Shown here: positions 50,650 through 62,079 of the stretch, one piece after another
Numbering within the stretch: position 1 is the stretch's first letter
Layout of the letters: the number at the start of each line of letters is the position of its first letter
DNA from: Cunninghamia lanceolata
Taxonomy: Eukaryota > Streptophyta > Pinopsida > Cupressales > Cupressaceae
Assembly (NCBI GenBank): GCA_027924645.1
Contig: BSBN01000809.1
Span: forward strand, 45,662,001 to 45,726,000
Direction: 5' to 3'
Length of the DNA stretch: 64,000 nucleotides
Notes under the pieces: generated by a model
What the model was told of the DNA's origin: nothing
Databases searched by the model: none
Seen by the model: only the letters and a program-made list of their open reading frames with translations
Made by a program: the position numbers and the translations under genes

Positions 50650-52165
50650 CATCTCCTCAAGGTGCTCCTACATCTCTGCAAAAATAAAGTCCAAAGTATT
50701 CACCCTAATGCATTCACACACCATCTCTTTGATCTTTACACTATTTGCCATTTTGTGTGAAGCCCAAATTCAACCTCTCTATATGAAGGTGACAAACCAT
50801 TCATATGCGAACTATAATATCAATCTTTGTTAGATCATCCATAAAGAATGGATCTGCCAAGATTTCCTATAGATCCTTCATTGTCCCTCCATCATTGGTG
50901 TCAACTCTCATTACCATATTAACACCAAGAATCAAGCTTAGCCCATCCCATATCTCCATTTGATTTAATATTTGATCACCTTCCTTTGGTCACAACCATG
51001 ATTATCCATCCTATCCACTGCCTTATTAGACTCTCTCTGTGTCGAATAAAGAAATCTTTAAATTTGTTTAGTAAAGTATAGATCTCATTGAGTTTCTTTT
51101 GTAATTTCTAGTTCATAACCTTGATTTAACTAAATTTATGCAAAGCATTGAATCATCCTCAGTGTCCACATAGTCGATATTTTTCTCCAAGCACAACCTC
51201 AACCCCTGTAGTAATGCATCGAGTTTTGCTTCGTTATTTGAACCATGATGGAGTTATTTCAATAGAGCCCAAATGAGGATTCTTGAACCATTCCTAATGA
51301 TACACCTTGCATCAGAGATCCTAGGATTGCCTCACAAGGCCCTGTCAAAATTGATTTTCATTTTTCCACTTGGAGGGGCCGTCCACTTCATGTTTCTATG
51401 TTTTGCATTTCTTCATGCCAAATTATTTGAAGCTAAGAAGTCCACAAGAATTCTCAAAAGATTCCACCTCTTAGATATACTATCACCCCAATTTGTATAT
51501 GCTTTTGAACTAGATGTCAAGATCCTAGTGTTTAGAAATTCACATATACCAACCTCAATTTTACTAATAATCTCCGAGACTATGAGAGATTTGTCATTGG
51601 AAATCCTCCTATTTCTTTCTTTCTAGGGGTGCCAAATAACCATGGTTAGGCTCACCACCCAAATATCACCCCATGCTGACATTTTGTGTACTCACGACCA
51701 ACAATTAAAGATATTAGTAAGATCATTGGGAAGGGCCCCATACCAACCAATATTTCCAATCAACCAAATCTAGCATAAGTAAGTGACTGGGTAGTTAAGT
51801 AGAAGATCCAGTTCATCAATTCTTCATCCATGTAACATAGTGCGTAGTGAGAGGGCCCCATGGTTCTGGTGGTCTTTAAACATTCTTTGATTAAAATTCT
51901 CTTATGTAGGGTAGTGTAGGCAAAAGCCCCCTACCTTGGAGAGAATCTTGTTTCCCAATATAGGTCTAAGGGCCAACATTTCTCCATTTCAATTTTGTCT
52001 TGCAATTCAAACCCCATCTTGACTGAGTACCTTCTAGATTTTGCCCCTATCCTTTTGTTTTGATCTTCCTTACAAGATAGGGTAATGGATTAACTATTAA
52101 GGATCTCTGTTAGTGCATCTATCACAATTTGTGGAATACTGGTGTTGCTAAAGTATTTCTATTTC
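50650..52165 (-). pseudogene. LINE ORF2 3' end: zinc-finger/RVT tail and RNase H
   Basis: The minus strand across several frames gives blocks typical of plant LINE ORF2 tails. RYSVKMGFEL (about 52040), FSPR-stop-GAFAYTTLHKRIL (about 51940) and MGPSHYALCYMDEELMNWI (about 51860-51810) match the zf-RVT part. GWYGALPNDL (about 51740) follows. Then comes RNase H: WTAPPSGKMKINFD (about 51395-51345), NNEAKLDALLQGLRL (about 51235-51190) and VDTEDDSMLC. Frameshifts and stops are frequent. No RT core remains, because element E begins at about 52172. The 3' limit is uncertain. Confidence 0.72.
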
Positions 52166-52171
52166 CAACCA

Positions 52172-53429
52172 ACCTTGTGTTATGTAATAAAATGTTTCCC
52201 TAGAACTTTTTACCTCCTAGTTTAGCTCCTAGGTCCCCTTAATTTTATTATGCATGTTTAAAACTTATCTTAGAGCAATTTCCCTCAAAACCCATGTCAA
52301 ATGAGGCTTAGGGGTCCACATTTAATGTTAATCATGACTCAAATCTTGCCTTGGGACTTGGGCACTCGCTCCCTAGTCTAGGCCTATTTTGTCGGGGCCT
52401 AAACTTAAGTTGTTGGCATAGGACCTTTAAAAAGGTTTCCCTATGTCGGCCTTTTCAATTTGAATTATGAAAGTTAGTGGGGGTGCATATATATAAAAAT
52501 GTTTAGGACTTCATTTTAAACCTAGATGGATGATGTGAACTTGTGATATTGAGCTAAGGGATTTCAAGACATTCATTGTGTTGCAGAGCAGAATTGTGTT
52601 ATTATTGTGTTTGTTGTAGATTTGGCTTCATCAATCCATCTCCTCATGGTGTGAAAGATCTTCATCTATGTGAGGGCTTCACCTCCAAGGTGACATCTAT
52701 TTGTGTTTCAATCAATCAATTTCATCATTTAATTTGGCGTCTGTCCTCCAAGGACATGCACTCTATCTAACAATGGTGCTGGAATGCTTGAATGCCATTC
52801 TGAGGCTTGACTAAGGCAAGCTCCTAAACACCACAACCCCCAAACCCCTCTCTTTGTGATTATAAGTTACAGGTGTGGGAGTTTGCAAAGTGGAGTTGCA
52901 GAGAAGAAGAACAGAGGATAGAGATTCAAGATCTAATAAGAAAGTGCAGAAAATCAAACCTACTAGACTAGGGCACATGCCTTATAGTCCTCCTGACTAG
53001 CATCTCTAGAAACTCTGAAGCAAGTTGCAGTCTTACACATCCCACTGTCCCAGATCTATAGAAAAACTGCCCTATTGGACTTGAGCACCCGCCCAGTGTC
53101 CCTGAAGTTTTCACCTCTGAGAATCCAAATCTTGATATGTTTGTAATCTATATTTAGTGCATTCTTGTGTGATCATTTGTTGTATCTTGCTCGTCTATAT
53201 CTGATTTCATACAATTAGGGTTTAAGACTTAATTGAATTAGGGTTTGGAATATTTAGCAATCTAATCTAACTTTCCATATCATTCCTAAGTGACATCAAC
53301 CTATAGCTAAGTCCTCTCCATTTGTAGTGACTTGGCTTGATTGTTGTCCTTGAATGTTATTGTGAAAGGAGGGTTTGATTGAATCTACCTTAACTACATT
53401 TCAACCTTATCTTCCTTTCATACATAACA
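52172..53429 (+). repeat. Probable 5' LTR of element E
   Basis: The candidate start is TGTTATGTAATAAAATG and the end is TACATAACA, immediately before a TTTTGGTGAACCC PBS-like site. A TATA box (52488-52498) lies inside. There is no paired LTR in the window, so the start is a guess. Confidence 0.5.
52488..52498 (+). promoter_or_regulatory. TATA box in the E LTR
   Basis: TATATATAAAA follows a G-rich stretch, about 320 bp from the proposed LTR start, a normal position for a U3 promoter. Confidence 0.5.
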
Positions 53430-53445
53430 TTTTGGTGAACCCATG
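53430..53445 (+). promoter_or_regulatory. Possible primer binding site of element E
   Basis: TTTTGGTGAACCCATG directly follows the proposed LTR end. The tRNA was not identified. Confidence 0.45.
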
Positions 53446-54753
53446 TTTTTACTGAACTTGTATTTTACTGAGTGTTGTAATCAGTCTTTACATTCATTTA
53501 TATCATATTAATCATCTTGCATTGAAAATTTTTGCATTCATTTGATTTTTTTTTTTAAAACAAGCATTCTAGGCTTGCATTAAGGTATAATTTGCACTAT
53601 TTTCTTGCATATCATTGAAAACATTGATTTTTTCTGATATTTATATCAGATTTGAGATAAATTACAGAAATTCATCATTAATTCATATCAAGTCTTGCAT
53701 CTACAAGCTCCATTTGCTAGGGTTTTGCTTAAAAGTTACATTTTTCGTATAACCTAGTCTTAGCAAAAACTAGGGTTTGTAGATAAAATTTCATTTTTAG
53801 ATTTTTCTACTCCTTTCAACATTCATTCAAATCTGATTTTGAATTGTAGTGTAGGATCCTAGTGCATACTTTTGCATCCTAGCTTTAAAATTTTCACCTT
53901 TTTGCATTTACACATTGTGTATTTCAACAAAAATAACTACCTTCATCCTTTGATTGTGCATTGAGCATTGTAGGGCTTTGGTATCCTTCTTGCATCAGAT
54001 ATAAGCTATTTTACACAATTAGATTCCATTCATTCATCATTTTGCGTAGTCTCATAACATTTATTTTGTGCATTCACAATGAAAACAGTAAAAAAATCAA
54101 GCACTTTAGGTTCATAAACAAGCATAGTTTTGCATTGTTTCATTGCATATGCCATAAATATCTTTCAATTCTGATCTTGCATTCATTTTAGGCATATTTT
54201 TATTGCTCATTTAAAAATTTTGCATCATTTCATACTCTACTTTAGAAATTTCACATGTTTGCAATTACACAATGTGTATTTCAACATAAGCAATTGAACC
54301 TCTCTCTAATATTTCCTTGCAAGAAATCTTAAAAGTGGTTCATACTACCTTGTGTGCAACACTCTTTACATCTTTTCACTCCATTTGTATGGACACTAGT
54401 GTGTTTTTGTTCTTGGTAATAGGTTTCAAAAACCAAGTTTCCCCAAACTAATGTTGTGGTGTACAAAAGTCTCTCATATTAGTTATATTTGATAAATGAA
54501 AAGATCTTATTGTGCATTTCTATTCAAAGATATTCTATTATGGCATCTTCATCTCATTTCTCTTTGGTATATCTTTACATGCATATATCAAAGACTTTGA
54601 AAATTTCTACAAATTCCTTAATATGAATCCTCATGTTCTCACTCATATGCAATTCATGTACATCATAAGGATATATTTAAGTGCTCTTCACTTGAAATCC
54701 TTGATTATGTATCTGATATTGACAATTTCATAGCTCTCATAAATACTTACCCT
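53446..54753 (+). other. Leader of element E without a gene
   Basis: 1.3 kb of T-rich sequence with many TTGCATT motifs and no convincing reading frame. Long leaders before gag are usual in Tat/Ogre-like elements. Confidence 0.45.
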
Positions 54754-55800
54754 TTGGAATTAGAAGATCTAACCGAATACATCTCCATGAAGACTCATGA
54801 GAAAGATGAGTGTGAAAGTTCTTCTTCTATTAATGCCTTGGACCTGATATCTAAAGTATATGGTGATGATGATGAGTCCATGAGTTACCCTATTCCTCCT
54901 TTAGTTGAATATTCAAACACCTTGGACATCACTAAGGCAGTGAAGACCTTTGATCTTCCTCCTTTGGATGAATGTTCAAGACCCTTGGATATCTCTAAGA
55001 ATGTGAAGACTTTGGGTAACCTCCCTCTAGTTAAATATTCAAATCCTTTGGACATCACAATCAACAATTCCTTTAACAATACATTTCCTTCCCTTTGTTC
55101 CAATGCTCTCCCTTTAAAAGATGAAGCACAAGTGGATAAAGAAAGGGTCCTCACATTAAATTCTATAAGGATGAATGTCGAGCTTAATCAAAATCAAAGC
55201 AATGTTAATTCAATTACCTTTAATAGGTTTTTTCCACCCACTAAGGGGTTACTAGAAAAGTGTATTAATATTCCTAATATGATTGTGCAAGGGGCACCTA
55301 ATACACCTTCTTGCCTAAAACTGGTGATGACGGTTCAAGGTGATCAAAAACCACCTCAACCCCCAGATTACATTCTAAATTATGCAAGGCAAATCACTCA
55401 AAGGAATCAAGGTGTTCAAACTGTGTCGGAACAACCACATTACAATGTGATTGCTCACACATACAACATGGGCATAATAACAAGCAAAGCAAGCAAGCAC
55501 GACATGTGCCTGTCTATCTTCCATCTTCTCAACCTATGCTTCTCCCACCACCTCGTCTTACTCATAAAGATGGTCAAGATTATGATCTTGTTGAGCAGCT
55601 TCATGCTACTCCTACTAAGATTTTTCTATGGGAACTCATACAAACATCACCTACATACCACGAAATGCTCCAAGAAGCTTTACAAAAGGTGATTGCACCA
55701 CCTGCTGTTAAGTTGAATGATGTAGCAGCTCTATTAGATTGTATGCATGCGACAAAAATGAATAATTCTATATCAACAACATGAAATACCATCAAGTAAA
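54754..55800 (+). pseudogene. Gag-region protein of element E with 21-residue repeats
   Basis: The frame from 54754 (MELEDLTEYISMK) runs 312 codons; coding sense then continues in another frame at 55506-55784 (HKDGQDYDLVEQLHATPTKI). Residues about 48-105 are a 21-residue repeat: PPLVEYSNTLDITKAVKTFDL, then PPLDECSRPLDISKNVKTLGN, then a partial LPLVKYSNPLDITI. Near 55640 IFLWELIQTSPTYHEMLQEAL matches the gag-to-protease linker seen in plant Tat-type gypsy elements. Frameshifts break it. Confidence 0.65.
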
Positions 55801-55839
55801 GTTGAAGACAAATATGATCCACTTATAATATTTCTCACA

Positions 55840-56010
55840 ATAGATACAAAGTTGATAAAGCGAGTTATGATTGATAATGGATCGACTCTTAATGTTTGTG
55901 GTATGGGCATGGACTTGCTACGCAGAATCAAAATTGACACATCTTTAATCAAACCAGGTAGGATTAGCATTCGTGGCTTTGACAATCTTGGTAGAAAATC
56001 TTTGGGTACC
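55840..56010 (+). pseudogene. Retropepsin fragment of element E
   Basis: RVMIDNGSTLNVCGMGMDLL at about 55861 fits the plant gypsy protease pattern (Asp-x-Gly-Ser with SLN following, then GFD). The frame is cut at 56010 by D's LTR. Confidence 0.7.
56006..56010. repeat. Presumed target-site duplication of element D (GTACC)
   Basis: The five bases before D's LTR. The partner is outside the window. Confidence 0.5.
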
Positions 56011-56735
56011 TGTTGGTTAACAGATTTGTCATTCAACTCTATATTCTCTCACACAAACAATGACAAATGTAACCATAGTTGAGTCAGTTATAATGATATT
56101 TTATAACTAACTCTGCTTATTTTACAAGGTGGTAGCTACCTTCAAATGATATACAATAAATTAAATTATATGTTGCTTTTCACCAGAAAGCAAGAAAAGG
56201 TCATGCTTTTAATCAAAAAGCTTTGAAAGGGGATCTCACACATCTAAATAAACTAAAATTTAAAGAAGTTCAAAGACTTCAAATGACAATCAATGAAGAA
56301 AGAATTTAAATTCTCAATACCATAGCATATTCACTTAAAGATAAACATTCACAGCAATGAGACAACCAAACATCTGATTCTCCAATATACACATAGATAA
56401 CCAGTGATAACACATTCAACATAGGAAGAATGATAATTCAAACACTAAAGCACAAATACCATATTTGCTCAAACATCCATAGTATATTTCTCTCTATATT
56501 GAAGAAAACTGAAAATAAAACATATATCAGAGATATCTAACTTAATGAGAAAATCAAAGTTTTGCCAAAAAGAAGATCCATACTATGTCCCTTACAACAT
56601 ATTTATAATGTCCACATCATAACTATCTTTTTAAAATAGAACGGTTTCTTGAAGACAACCATTTTTAAAATAATAATAAAGTTTTTGATAAAGTCTTAGA
56701 GCTAAACATCAAGAAATGCATAAAAGAAATGAAAT

Positions 56736-59700
56736 TTAATTCGCAACCTCTTCACTTTCTTTGGGGTCTTCAATGCTTTCCATGGCTTGATCTTCTGCCA
56801 TCTTTTCTCGTACCTTCATCCTCAACTTGTATTCTCAATACTTAGTTATAACAGCAGTGATGCCTTTGCTTCCCGGAGTTGTAGTAATCTGTATCCTAGT
56901 TCTAAATCTCACCACAGTCTTACCTATTTTTGCCATATCTTCTAGAAAATCATCACCTCTCTTTATGAAACCATTGAGGTAGACTTGCATAAGGCCTATC
57001 TTACCAAGTGACTCACTAGTGATACTATCAGGATCTGAGACTTCTTTATAAAGCATATCTTTGGCTTCTTTTGTGATCTCCTTAGGATCCCGCAAATTTT
57101 CTCCAAAATCATCTAAAATATTTACATCCAATGTACTGCAATCATTTTGAATACCTATCATTATATCGAGATACTTACGCTGGGCTTTGTTGATTTGTTC
57201 AATGAGATTATCATACATAATTTCCATTCCAGTGAATCAGCCTAGGATGGATCAATCTCATGGGGATCATTAGACAACTTTTATTTTAGTAGAGTTAGTG
57301 AATCCATGGCAACCAATTCAAATTTTTCTTTTGAAAGAACATAAGTACTACCTTGATCTTTTCTTATTTGCTGCAGTTCATTGACCAACTCTTTCCTCCT
57401 ATTAAGCACCTAAGTATAACATTGAGTTGCCTTTGTCATAAAGAACAACATTTCACAAGATAATTTCTCCACCCACTCAGTGACGGCTTTAGCAAAATTT
57501 AGATTCTTTTTGATTTGTTGTACATTATTTGCATCCACTCCTATAACCTCTAAACTTGGAGCATCTCCAAAGGTGGGTGTTACTATAGACTCGATAAATT
57601 TTCTCAAAGACAAAACTTGAGATTGGAGGTTTATATTTTCTTTCCTCTCCTCTTTAGCTCTTTTAATCAAAGCATTCATAGAAAAAATTGCATGATAAGA
57701 ATCCCCTTCCAGAGTAGGAGGACCCAAATCTATATGACTTATTTTGCAGTCAACTTTAGTTATTTCATCATCATTTAGGTCTTTCACGGGATCTGGAATT
57801 TCTATAATTCGATGCCCAGAGGTGGGATCATTCACCATTCTTGACATTCCTCTAGCCTTTTTAGGTTTGGAGGTGGTTTGAAGTAATTTAGTAACTATAT
57901 CTATTTCAACTGCAACAATAGGCACAGATTTCCTTTTCTTGTCCACAACTTTCTTCAACCACATTGGTGAAGATGACACTATACCAGTATCAACATTAAT
58001 AGAAACAGTTTTAACTTGATTATCAACTGAAACAGAAATAGACACTTCATCAACAGTAGGAGAAGAAGGGATTTCCATAAATAGGGGAAATGAACCATCA
58101 TCAACAATATGTTGAAAAATAGAATCAGAAGCCAAAGGTGCAAGTTTGGCTTGGGCATTTTTCTTTTTCAAAGTAGGGGAAGGAAGACTATCTAATTCGT
58201 AGATCAATTTTAATTTTAGAGTTTCCTCTTGTCTTTCCCCATCTCCTCCAGATTGTGAATTGGAAGTAGACGGCAATGCCTCTTGTCTCCCTACAGAAGT
58301 ATGCACACCAGAACTTTGCACAAGCCTCTATTCACTAGCCTTAGAATTTCCTCACTCTTGTGGGGAACCAACACACCCACGCCATCTTCCAGCTAACCAA
58401 TCTTCAGTTATTTTTATCACATTGGCAGAATGAATTTTTAGGTCCACAACCTCCTTCTCTGACCAGTTAATTCGGGGAAGGGGTTTTGAAGTTAGGGTTT
58501 TATATTCTTCATCAATGATCTCAGAATTGTCCTTGGCACCATCTGGAATATAAATAGAAAGACCAAATGCTCGAATTTGACTCAATGTGAGTCTCACACA
58601 ATTCCTTCTTTGAACCTCTTGGTCATATATACAATCCTCCCAAAAATCTTCCAGATTTGGGCAATGCTCGTAAGAACCAGAGCCATGAAAATTCGGTTTC
58701 ACATAATTTTTGCTATCGAAACTAGGCCTCATTGACAAGGAATGCAAATTAAACTGAGATAAAACATGCTCTGCCCCTCTAGCGGCATCATTAGTTTTAC
58801 AGGTGTATACATACAGTTTCAAAGGGAAATCATACCCTTTCTTCCTCATATTTTGGTATTTGACATTAACTGTAGACATCTGTTTACAGACCTCTAGAAA
58901 GATGATAAAATCACTGGGGTACCTGGGTAATTTTGTTGGGGCATTTTCATAACCCCCCACTCTCAGATAGGTGAACCTATCAAATTGTATGTAAAAACTT
59001 CCAAACTCCATGATTAAAGAGGCAGCTTCAGGTGAAATTCTTAGCTCAAAATTATCATCCAATTTCTTTACTAGAAACATTAAAAAGGCATCATTTACAC
59101 AGTGGTAGTCTTTCATTCCCACATCTTTCTTCAGCTGAGGAAAATAATAATACACAGGTGTGCTTGAGGTTAAAGACCCATGTGGCCTCAACCCAGCCCA
59201 AACAACCTCTTGACTAGCTAAAATGTACACCATGTATGAGCACATGTGATAGGTTAAAGTCTCTTGAAATTTTACTAACTGCTCATTCAAGTGGAAACTA
59301 ATGATTTCAGCCCAACTTATGAATTTATCTTCACTGCATATTAACAAAATGAAAGGGCACATCCAGTCTTCAAAAGAGTCTGTGTTTTCACTTCGTACCA
59401 CACGATGTGGTAATGTAATAACATCTAAAACTTCATCTTTAAAATGGGCTCTTCTTAGTTTTTGAGGCAACTGAGACTTACCTCTCTTTTCAAACTTTAA
59501 CCAATTTCACACGATAGAGTTCTTGCACTAGTCCTCATTTTCTCAAAAGAAATCCATCCCAATAACCACGGACATATCTTCAAACTCTTGCCTCTCTGGA
59601 ATCATTAACGCGTGAGTGATATTTTCTAGATCAATTTTTCCCACAACTGTCCCGTCCTTAGCTTTAATTTCAAAAGAGTCAGGGATGTATCTTCTTGCAC

Positions 59701-59920
59701 AAGCTACAACTAAATCTTCACTCTGCATAGAGATAGGGAATCCACTTGCATGCGCTAGACCACTCTGCAATATCTTCTTCGCAATGGGTGATTTATCTTT
59801 TTGTTGTAGACAAGATCAGAACTCCTCCAAATCAATATGGTCAAGCTTGGTATCACTTATGCCAGACCAGGCATTTTCAATTCCAGAATTATGGGGAGCT
59901 CCTTGATATTTGAATTTCAT
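56736..59920 (-). pseudogene. LTR-borne reading frame, copy 3 (best preserved)
   Basis: Start ATG at 59920-59918 (MKFKYQGAPHNSGIEN). 59920 to about 57230 is one frame with a handful of stops (near 59810, 59540, 59510, 58350, 57410). A frameshift near 57230 moves to 57227-56736, ending ESEEVAN-stop. Total about 1,060 codons. The largest clean block is 372 codons (59470-58352). The globular N-terminal half shares with copies 1 and 2 the patterns GMKDxxHVNDAF, FGSxYxQFDxFxYLRxGGYE and YxxMxKKGYxFP. The C-terminal half is charged and helical. A TATA box was not found. The protein family is unknown to me; a captured host gene or a self-encoded accessory protein are both possible. Confidence 0.83.
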
Positions 59921-60258
59921 CACTGTTGTTGGGTGCAAAGCGAGAGATAGCTAAGTACTAAGAAACTAACAGCAGAGTATGGGAGAAATAGTAGCTGCAT
60001 TACTTTGAGAAAAATCACAGTTGAGAGAGGAAATATGTACGCTGGAGGAGCTCTACAACATATTTTAAATTTTGAATTGATGTATCACTAAATGCATGTC
60101 TTGAGAACATAACCTTAAGATTTGCCCACTTCCTGAAAACTCTGAAAAGACATTCTCTTCGTGTGCCATACCCATCATTTAATGATCATTACGAGCCTTG
60201 GGAACTAGCCCACCACCTTCTATGTTGTAGAGTTGCTAGTTGTTGAAACCTTAGAACT

Positions 60259-60299
60259 CCAAGTCAGGGGTTTCGAAGTTTCAAAAACCTCTGACTTGG
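60259..60299. repeat. Short hairpin in the D LTR
   Basis: CCAAGTCAGGGGTTT (60259-60273) pairs with AAACCTCTGACTTGG (60285-60299), 14 of 15 positions, loop 11 nt. Confidence 0.85.
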
Positions 60300-60723
60300 C
60301 TACTACAAAAGGGATGAATGGGAGAATAGACTTAGGAAATGTAGCGCATGGTTGGGAAGTTGGTAAGTTTGATAACTTTAAAACTACGCGACAAGGTTGC
60401 AGACTTTAAAAGATCAGTGACTAGGTTAGGAAAACCTTAGTATGAGCGACTCTTAAGAGTTTTCAAAGGCATAAAAGAGAAACGCAGGACTTAGGGACTT
60501 AGACAAATAATTGATAAGACATGCGAATGAATTGTGAAAAGCACCAGACCCGAAAGCAAAAATAAGGGGTAACAACTGGCTTTGAATGGGGACAAGGACC
60601 AAAGGGACGCAGAGAATCCAAAAAACCATGGCACAAGCCTTATTCATTGGGCAACAGAGGAAAAACAACACAACAAAATGGAACAAAAAGAAACTATGAT
60701 ACAAAGGGAATGATCTGAGACTG

Positions 60724-61830
60724 TTACCAATTAAACATTTCCAAATCTTGCTCATTATAGGCAAGAGGTAAAGGAGTACCATCTGGATAAGCCAACAGGA
60801 AAGAATTATCACCAATAACCTGTTTGATTAGAAAAGGCCCTTTCCACAGAGAATCAAACTTTTTGTGAGCACCTTTCAATTCTCGCCTTCTATCCCAGAG
60901 AAATACGGAGTCTCCAACAACAAATGTTTTTTGTCTTGCTTTCTTGTCAAAAACCCTTTTAACCATTTCTTGATGTTTGGCTATTTTATCCACAACTATT
61001 TCTCTCTCCTCTTCCAGCTTATTCAAATACATGATTCTCCTTTCAATTGTAGATTGAAATTCCTCATTTTCTATTGGTTTCTGTAAATCTAAAGCTAAAA
61101 GCTCTAAAGAGATAGGAATAGTACTGTCAATACCATATACTAATTGAAAAGGTGACATACCTATGGCCCTTTTATAAGTGATTCTGTCCGCCCATAGAGC
61201 ATCATATAATTTCTTATGCCAACCTCTTTGATTCTCATCTACCAATTTCTTGACAATGGAAATCAAATTTTTGTTGCTGGATTCGGCCTACCCATTGCCC
61301 TGAGGATAATAATCAGAAGAATGCCCCAAGATGATACCATACTTATAGTAGAAGAGAGTGATTTCAGAAGATGAAAAAGACCTAGCATTATCAGTAACTA
61401 TCTTCTTTGGGATGCCAAAACTTACTATGATGTTCTCTTTCAAGAAATTGCATACAATTTCTGAGGTAGTCTGTTTCACTAGAATAGCTTCTACCCATTT
61501 GGTAAAATAGTCCGTAGTAGTGAGAATATGTGTGTGCCCAACACTTGAACTAGGGTTAACAGGGCCAATAAAGTCCAATCCTCACTGCTGGAAGGGTTCA
61601 TCAATCACTACAGGCTTTAGAGGCAAGGCTGCAAGATGAGGTCTGCCAGTAAATTTTAAATACTTTTCGCATTTAGATACCCACTCATGAGCATCTCTAA
61701 ACATGCCAGGCCAGTAAAAACATTGGCATAGGATCTTAAAGGCTATTACAGAGGCAGAGAAATGCCCACCACAAGCTTCATCATGAAAATCTTTCAATAG
61801 TTTTCTTTGTTGTTCTTCATCAACACACCT
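60724..61830 (-). pseudogene. Integrase of element D
   Basis: The HHCC-type region (HDEACGGHFS ... WVSKCEKY, last Cys changed to Tyr) is followed by the core: Asp in the MDFIGPVNPS block, Asp in VTDNARSF, then a TAG between QGNG and the AES-type Glu block. The C-terminal domain has GDSVFLWDRRRELKGAHKK and GPF, ending FNW-stop at 60724. From 63039 to 60724 the frame is constant with only a few stops, so D is less decayed than A. Confidence 0.9.
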
Positions 61831-62079
61831 GAGAAATGTTCCATCTACCCCTTTTTTATATAGGTTTCCTTCCCAAAAAGCATACCTACTTGCTTTAAGC
61901 TTTATATTACTTTTCTCTTTCACTGATAAGTGTGCAGGACAATTGCCATAGGTTAAGAAATATGAAACATTTGAAAACCACTCATCAGTTGTATTAGTAA
62001 AGAGAACTAGAGGCAATTGTTCTTCTTCAGCAACTTTATTTTCTGCAATTAGTTTACACAAACCTTTGCCCTTGACCAA

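Larger units (their letters stand above)
52172..56010 (+). mobile_element. Gypsy-like LTR element E, 5' part, cut by element D
   Basis: A probable 5' LTR (to 53429) is followed by a PBS-like site, a 1.3-kb leader, a gag-like frame (54754-55800) and a retropepsin segment (55840-56010). It is cut where D begins, with GTACC (56006-56010) expected as D's target duplication. The RT, integrase and 3' LTR should lie beyond 64000. The gag segment IFLWELIQTSPTYHEML resembles the stretch between gag and protease in Tat/Ogre elements. The left boundary is approximate because the second LTR is not in view. Confidence 0.65.
56011..60574 (-). repeat. 3' LTR of element D (4.56 kb)
   Basis: It is bounded by TGTTGGTTAACAGATTTGTC and AAGGGGTAACA. 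Both ends are homologous to the LTR ends of A (18581; 12217/23284). It contains a long minus-strand frame (56736-59920) and a hairpin at 60259-60299. Confidence 0.87.
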
